Part shown: one piece after another, positions 55,862 to 64,000 of the stretch
How the letters are laid out: every line of letters begins with the position of its first letter
Numbering within the stretch: position 1 is the stretch's first letter
DNA from: Gemmobacter sp. 24YEA27
GTDB taxonomy: Bacteria; Pseudomonadota; Alphaproteobacteria; Rhodobacterales; Rhodobacteraceae
DNA: 64,000 bases
Direction of reading: 5' to 3'
Assembly: GCF_030052995.1 (NCBI RefSeq)
Contig: NZ_JASJPW010000001.1
Location: forward strand, 1,298,501 to 1,362,500
The notes under the pieces: model-generated
Databases searched by the model: none
Told to the model about the DNA's origin: nothing
What the model saw: the letters and a program-made list of their open reading frames with translations, nothing else
Program-made: the position numbers and the translations under genes

Positions 55862-56975
55862 AGCGCCTCCTCCCATTCGCCGGCCTCGGTCGAGCCATAG
55901 ACCACGCCGCCTCCGACATTCATCCTGATTTCACCGCCATCCACCGTCAGCGTGCGGATAGCGACCGAGAAATCGGCGCTGCCATCGGGGGCCATCCAGC
56001 CGATCGCGCCACAATAGGCATCGCGCGCGAAAGGCTCGACCTCGCGGATGACCTCCATCGCGCGGATCTTCGGCGCGCCGGTGACCGACCCGCAGGGGAA
56101 CAAGGCGCGGATCAGGTCAGGCAGGCTGGCAGGCTGCGCAAGCTGGCCCTGCACCTCGGACACCATCTGATGCACGGTCGCGTAATGTTCGACGGCGTAA
56201 AGTTCGGGCACTTTCACGCTGCCGATCTGCGAGATCCGGCTGATATCATTCCTCAGCAGGTCGACGATCATCAGATTCTCGGCCCGGTCCTTGGGCTTGA
56301 GCGCAGCTCTTGCGCCAGGCCCGCGTCGCGGGCGGGGTCGGCGTCGCGGGGGCGGGTGCCTTTCATCGGGCGGGTGGTGATCCGGCCATCGGCCTCAAGG
56401 CGGAAGAACAGTTCGGGGCTGCGCGAGACCAGAGCCGGCTCGCCCGCCAGATCGACAAAGGCGCCATGCCCGACCGGGCCAGAGCGCCGCAGCCGGCCGT
56501 AAAGCCCCTCGGGCGTGCCCGAAAGCAGGCGCGAGACCAACGGAAAGGTCAGATTGGCCTGGTAGATATCGCCGGCCGCGATCAGCTCCAGCACCCGGGC
56601 AATCGCACGGTTGTAGTCTTCGCGCGAGATCACCGGCTCGGGCGCGGAAATACGGGTCGCCCCGGCTTCCTCCGCCATCCTCGCCAGAATCGGTGCGGGG
56701 TCACAGGGGCCGGTATAGGTCGCGAGATGCACCAGCGGCAGGCGGCGATCCCCGGGCATCAGCGGAAGAAGCCGGTCCTCGAACGCATATCCCGCCTCAT
56801 ACGAGATATAACCCGCAATCCATGCCCCGGCCCGGCGCGCCTCTTCGGCGTCGCGCAATACCGTCTCGACTTCCTCAGGGGTGCGTGCGGTTTTCACCGA
56901 CAACGCGTCATCAAACAGCGCCGGGCGCTCCCCGGGGCCGTGTTCGAAAAAAATCTGGCGTCTGCTGCTTTGCAT
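55819..56975 (-). CDS. pabB: Aminodeoxychorismate synthase component I, one frame break
   Basis: The protein has IAGYISYEAGYAFED, IAAGDIYQANLTFPL, RPMKGTRPRDADP and, after one added base at GGG 56293-56295, SPKDRAENLMIVDLLRNDIS, FPCGSVTGAPKIRAMEVI and MNVGGGVVYGSTEAGEWEE. This is the chorismate-binding fold of PabB. Corrected length is about 385 residues. It transfers ammonia to chorismate for p-aminobenzoate. The ATG at 56975 begins MQSSRRQIFFEHG. Followed by overlapping pabC. Confidence 0.88.
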
Positions 56976-57201
56976 AATGGGCACAGGAATAGGGGCTGGC
57001 GGAGGACTGCGCCAGCCGGAATAACGGGTGGGAGCCGTTGCGACCACTGGCGGAGATCGGTGGCGCGACAGGGAGCGCGATGGGGGACGCGGCCCGGCGT
57101 GCTCTGGCGCGGGTGTCGGTTTGCCCTTGCGCCCATGCCGCGCCCCTCTATAACCCCGGAAAATTTAGCGACAGCCAGCCCAAAAACCTGAGGTTCCCGA
57201 C

Positions 57202-60530
<3,329 letters not shown>

Positions 60531-60555
60531 TCTGCCCCGAGAGCACTCATCCGGT

Positions 60556-60581
60556 AAAAGCCGCCCTTCGGGGCGGCTTTT
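60556..60581 (+). terminator. Terminator after carB
   Basis: GCCGCCC (60560-60566), loop TTCG, GGGCGGC (60571-60577), then TTTT, with AAAA on the left: a strong two-way hairpin. Confidence 0.88.
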
Positions 60582-60747
60582 GCGTCAGTTTTCTCAACAA
60601 TCTCGTGAACTGGCGGTTTTCCCCCATATTTTCATGACGATTCCGGCGGGGCTTCGCCATGCTTTCGGGGCGCATGGACCCATTCCGCATTCGGCCAGTT
60701 ATCCCCGCGTCCACTGAACGTGAGGCTAACGAACCAAAGGAGTGACC

Positions 60748-61343
60748 ATGAAACGGATCCCCCCTTCGCCGCCCCGCCTGTTATCGCGCTGGCCGCTTCG
60801 CTGATGCTTGGCACCGCTGCCCTGGCGCAGGAGACCACATCTGATCCGGCGCAGACGATGCCGGAAGCCGGCACTGTCGATGAGACCGGCGCCCCTGCAG
60901 ATCCGCTGATCGAGGGGCAACCCGAGGCCACGCCGGCAGCGCCTGACCCGGCAACCGCAGATGTGCCGCCTTTGCCCGATGCGACCGAGACCCCGGTGGC
61001 CCCCGCCGAAATGCCTGCCACTGAAACCTTCACCGTGCCCGAAGGGTATAGTGTGGTCAGCGACTGGACGGCTGTGACCGCCGATCAGCTTATGGGCGCC
61101 ACGCTCTATGCGGCAGATGGCTCGAATATGGGGTCGGTCGCCGACCTTGTGCTCAGCACCGAAGGGCCGGTTCAGGGCGTCGTCGCCGATGTCGGCGGCT
61201 TCCTTGGTATCGGCACGCATCGCGTCAATCTGGGCCATGATCAGGTCACCCTTTACCGCAATGAGAGCGGCACGGTGATCGCGGCGACTACGCTTGGCGC
61301 CGAGGCGCTGAAAGCGCTGCCCGCCTGGGAGCCTGCGCAGTAA
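60748..61343 (+). CDS. Exported PRC-barrel domain protein, one frame break
   Basis: Starting at ATG 60748 (AAAGGAG seven bases upstream), the frame fails in the C6 run 60759-60764; with one base added the start reads MKRIPPFAAPPVIALAASLM and a signal peptide ends near LAQE. A long acidic Pro/Thr/Ala linker follows, then the PRC-barrel: WTAVTADQLMGATLYAADGS, MGSVADLVLSTEGPVQGVVA. Corrected length about 198 residues. Many such exported proteins exist in the group; function unknown. Confidence 0.82.
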
Positions 61344-61643
61344 GCGCAAGTCTCATCCCGATCACCCGTCGGGCGGGCTCAGGGCCTGGCGGGTGTATGA
61401 CCAGGATCATTTCCATGCCCACGATCCTGGTCGGGACGGCCCGCAGTCAGCTGCGGGTCGTTCTGTCTTGACTTTCGGGCGTGGTAAGCCCATTTCTGCC
61501 CGGTCCGACAGCCCGTGCCGCGTGAGCACTGAAAGGCCCGGACGACAGGTTCCCACCATCACGCAGGGGCGCCGATGGCGCGCACGGCATCCGGAATTCT
61601 CCGGGGGCGAGGGCCGCTGTCTTCCTTGACGTATGGAACGAAC
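61344..61643. other. Intergenic region with two hairpins
   Basis: About 300 bases between the PRC-barrel and rhlE genes. Visible are CCAGGATC paired with GATCCTGG (about 61400-61425) and GACGGCCCGCAG against CTGCGGGTCGTT (about 61434-61465), the second followed by CTGTCTT, which could end the PRC-barrel transcript. No gene is supportable; rhlE should start from a promoter nearer 61600. Confidence 0.5.
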
Positions 61644-63005
61644 ATGACGACTTTCGCAGATCTCGGCCTTTCGCCGAAAATTCTCGCCGCGCTGGAAAAG
61701 ACCCAGCTGAAGGCGCCGACCCCCATTCAGGCCCAGGCCATCCCGCATATCATGGCGGGGAAGGATCTGATGGGCCTCGCTCAGACCGGAACCGGCAAAA
61801 CCGCCGCATTCGGCCTGCCGCTTTTGCACCGCATCCTTGACCTTGGCCACCCGCCGGGGCCGAAGAATATCCGCGCCCTGATCCTTGTGCCGACGCGCGA
61901 GCTGGCGACGCAGATCAAGGACAATATCACCATGTTCACCCAGGGAACTGCGGTGAAGGTGGTGATTGTGGTCGGGGGTGCTTCGATCAACAAACAGGCC
62001 CAGGCGCTGGTGCGCGGCGCCGATGTGCTGGTGGCAACGCCTGGCCGGCTGATCGACCTCCTTGGGCGCGGCGATGTCAGCCTTGAGAAATGCGGATATC
62101 TCGTCCTCGACGAGGCTGACCATATGCTCGATATGGGCTTTATCCATTCACTGCGCCAGATCGCGAAACATATTCCGGTGCGGCGCCAGACGATGATGTT
62201 CTCGGCGACGATGCCGAAGGATATCAATGAGATCGCCGAGACCTATCTGCGGGATCCGGTCAAGGTGCAGGTCGCACCGCCGGGCAAGCCGGCTGAGAAA
62301 GTCACCCAGGGCGTGCATTTTATCCCCAATGGCGACAAGGCAAAGCTGCTTGAGGAATATCTGAAAAAACACCCGGGCGAGCAGGCGCTGGTCTTTTCGC
62401 GCACCAAGCACGGTGCCGATAAGCTGGCCAAAGTGCTGGGCGGCTGGGGCTTTAAAGTGGGGGCGATTCACGGCAACCGCAGCCAGAATCAGCGTGACCG
62501 CATCCTGACCGAATTCAAATCCGGCGCGGTAGATGTGCTGGTCGCAACCGATGTCGCCGCGCGCGGCATCGATATTCCAACCGTGCGGCACGTCTATAAC
62601 TACGATCTGCCGAATGTCGCTGACAATTATGTGCACCGGATCGGGCGGACGGCACGGGCCGGGGCCAGCGGCTCTTCGATCAGCTTTTGCTCGCCCGCCG
62701 AGATGGGCGAGCTGGCCGATATCGAAAAGCTGCTGAAAAAGGCGCTGCCAGTGATGGGCGGCGCGCCCTGGGCGGCGGACGCAATCGCGGCTGCTCCCAA
62801 GCCCGGGCAGAATCGCGGGCAAAATCAGGCGCGTGGCCAGAATCGTGGCGGGCAGAAACCGGGGTCAAAACCGCTGCCACCGAAAGCGTCGCGCCCGGGC
62901 GCGGGCAAGCCACAGGGCGGCCGTCCGGGTGGGGCGAAGCCTGCTGCAGCACGGCCCCAGGGGGGCGCAGCGGCTCCGTCGCGGCGCCCGAAACCGCGCG
63001 GCTGA
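61644..63005 (+). CDS. rhlE: DEAD-box RNA helicase (RhlE-like)
   Basis: A 453-residue helicase. The Q motif is LKAPTPIQAQAIPHI, motif I AQTGTGKTA, motif II LVLDEADHMLD, motif III MFSATMP, and motif VI YVHRIGRTARAG. The C-terminal tail (about residues 385-453) is low-complexity, rich in Gly, Arg, Gln and Pro (GQNRGQNQARGQNRGGQKPG), typical of RNA-binding tails of RhlE-type enzymes. It remodels RNA in ribosome assembly or decay. The ATG at 61644 starts MTTFADLGL. Confidence 0.94.
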   Translation: MTTFADLGLSPKILAALEKTQLKAPTPIQAQAIPHIMAGKDLMGLAQTGTGKTAAFGLPLLHRILDLGHPPGPKNIRALILVPTRELATQIKDNITMFTQGTAVKVVIVVGGASINKQAQALVRGADVLVATPGRLIDLLGRGDVSLEKCGYLVLDEADHMLDMGFIHSLRQIAKHIPVRRQTMMFSATMPKDINEIAETYLRDPVKVQVAPPGKPAEKVTQGVHFIPNGDKAKLLEEYLKKHPGEQALVFSRTKHGADKLAKVLGGWGFKVGAIHGNRSQNQRDRILTEFKSGAVDVLVATDVAARGIDIPTVRHVYNYDLPNVADNYVHRIGRTARAGASGSSISFCSPAEMGELADIEKLLKKALPVMGGAPWAADAIAAAPKPGQNRGQNQARGQNRGGQKPGSKPLPPKASRPGAGKPQGGRPGGAKPAAARPQGGAAAPSRRPKPRG

Positions 63006-63013
63006 GGCGATCA

Positions 63014-63039
63014 GATGAGGCGGCTCAGACCGCCTCATC
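63014..63039. terminator. Hairpin between convergent genes
   Basis: GATGAGGCGG (63014-63023) pairs perfectly with CCGCCTCATC (63030-63039) around CTCAGA. It overlaps the last codons of the minus-strand gene. The T-run is weak, so it may be a terminator for both or only a structure. Confidence 0.45.
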
Positions 63040-63477
63040 CTCAAGGTTCAGCTTCATCTGCAACAGCACATGCTGGATCGCGATGGTCTCCCGCAGGAGC
63101 CGTTTCGATTCGTTGATGCTGATTTTCCCGTCGGCAATCGCCAGGTTGTATTCGCTCATCAGCATCGCGAAGCGCTGCGCGAGGGCGACAACATCCTGGT
63201 TGATGCCCGAGGTTTCCGGTTCTTTCCGGTCATTGTCATAGGCGAGTGTAATACCGCGCAGATCGGCCAGGGCCGAGGTGACATGCGGGAAACGCGCGGC
63301 GGCCTCGAGCTGGGCGACCACATCGACTGGCATGAAACGATCCGCATGCTCTTCGCTGTCGGAATAATAGCGCCCCAGAGTGGCTTTGGACTTTCCGGTC
63401 AGCGCGCAGGCGGCCTCGATGCCGACATCCTTGACCAGAGTTTCGCTGTGCTTTTTCAGATATCTCGCCACAGACAT
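63025..63477 (-). CDS. Putative HTH regulator (CII-like)
   Basis: A 150-residue protein. The N-terminal part VARYLKKHSETLVKDVGIEA with CALTGKSKATLGRYYSDSEE resembles a helix-turn-helix module in which GKSKATLGRYY would be the recognition helix. The C-terminal part is helical (LAQRFAMLMSEYNLAIADGK, then ESKRLLRETIAIQHVLLQMK) and could mediate oligomerisation. Similar proteins in the group are named phage regulatory CII-like. The family assignment is tentative. ATG 63477 was preferred over 63489. Confidence 0.6.
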   Translation of the reverse strand: MSVARYLKKHSETLVKDVGIEAACALTGKSKATLGRYYSDSEEHADRFMPVDVVAQLEAAARFPHVTSALADLRGITLAYDNDRKEPETSGINQDVVALAQRFAMLMSEYNLAIADGKISINESKRLLRETIAIQHVLLQMKLNLEDEAV

Positions 63478-63671
63478 GGCCAACCTCATTCAGATCCGGG
63501 ATGCGGCGCGCGGCAGTCTGGCGAGGCAGCCTGGCGGGGCGGTCCGGGTGTAGCAGAGCTAAATAATTCAATATTTTCCTGTTAATCTCACTGCAAGCCT
63601 TTGTCACCGATAAAGGAGAGACCGGAGAGCCGGGGTCTAAGCGCGTGTCCGGACCGCCGCAGAGCTTCGGT

Positions 63672-63977
63672 CTACTGCCCGCGCGGGTGGGGGCTGTCTG
63701 AGGTTTCCGATTTCACGCAGATGCGGGTGGCAGCCCGCAGGCCGGACAGGATGTAACGCGTGAAGCAGGCCCTCGCCTGCAGGTAATTGGTGGCTGAATG
63801 GCCCTCCAGCTTCGCGCAGGCCCGGCCCCATATCAGAGGGCGGCTGATGACAAAATCCGAGCCGGCGGTGCCCTGGGCGGGGCGCAAGAGGCCACGTGTC
63901 CGGGAGGCGGTGCTGCTCCGTGGGACAGGGAGCCTGTGCGGCAGAAGCGCCGGAGAGGAAAGGCGGGATTGCGGCAC
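63672..63977 (-). CDS. Hypothetical protein near the window edge
   Basis: A 101-residue frame from GTG 63977. The C-terminal half (LIWGRACAKLEGHSATNYLQ, ACFTRYILSGLRAATRICVK) has strongly G/C-biased third positions and a globular helical look, which supports coding; the N-terminal half is Ser/Pro/Arg-rich and less convincing. The true start may be internal. No family recognised. Between 63478 and 63671 nothing else is seen. Confidence 0.35.
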   Translation of the reverse strand: MPQSRLSSPALLPHRLPVPRSSTASRTRGLLRPAQGTAGSDFVISRPLIWGRACAKLEGHSATNYLQARACFTRYILSGLRAATRICVKSETSDSPHPRGQ

Positions 63978-64000
63978 ATTCGGGGGCTACAGGTCCACAA

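Overview
The window is GC-rich chromosomal DNA from an alphaproteobacterium, most probably a Rhodobacterales (Rhodobacteraceae/Paracoccaceae) species. This rests on protein sequences typical of that group (DksA with a single zinc-finger cysteine, DUF2927 lipoprotein, DUF6478 protein, CoxE-like vWA protein with a MoxR ATPase, KpsT/KpsE capsule export), on strong G/C preference at third codon positions, and on a dispersed intergenic palindrome with CCTCCGGCGGG flanks. The genus cannot be fixed from sequence reading alone.

Layout. 1-1.6 kb: cupin and thiolase. 1.6-5.3 kb: island-like stretch with an AT-richer leader, an alpha/beta hydrolase overlapping a GSCFA protein, and a decayed IS21 element, ending at a tRNA-Gln whose 3' end faces it. 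5.6-10.7 kb: HI0933-family flavoprotein, capsule-export KpsE/KpsT, NhaA-like antiporter. 11-16 kb: UDG-like protein and SseB protein, rplM-rpsI, M48 protease, Rieske oxygenase. 15.7-20 kb: CoxE-like vWA protein, small membrane protein, DUF2927 lipoprotein, MoxR ATPase, all on the minus strand. 20-25 kb: dksA, FAD monooxygenase, xth, pheT. 25.5-33 kb: lipoprotein, DUF6478, CoA-transferase with a palindromic upstream site, ybaK-map, CinA-like protein-GNAT-OmpA. 33-38 kb: LysR regulator, EF-hand protein, cytochrome c', decayed IS5 transposase, two I78 inhibitors. 38-48 kb: formaldehyde detoxification (frmA), trhO, pncA-pncB NAD salvage, arfB, queuosine-type transporter, mepA-MFS. 48-54.7 kb: yggT-recQ, then a three-gene minus-strand cluster of a Roadblock/LC7 protein, a dynamin-like GTPase and a second GTPase ending in a Roadblock-like domain. 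55-64 kb: pabC-pabB, carB, PRC-barrel protein, rhlE and a putative HTH regulator.

The most interesting candidate system is the Roadblock/dynamin/GTPase-Roadblock cluster (50422-54668), preceded by an unusually AT-rich ~450 bp leader. Its role is unknown. The architecture suggests nucleotide-dependent membrane remodelling or polarity with Roadblock modules as regulators, which is inference.

Sequence quality matters here. Thirteen genes contain 19 apparent frameshifts, including carB, recQ, pabB, pabC and xth. All 19 are explained by one missing base, usually in a short G or C run, and none needs an inserted base. I read these as homopolymer under-calls and annotate each gene as one CDS with the break position, not as a pseudogene. 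The two IS remnants (IS21 and IS5) show deletion or insertion decay of a different kind and are treated as genuine pseudogenes.
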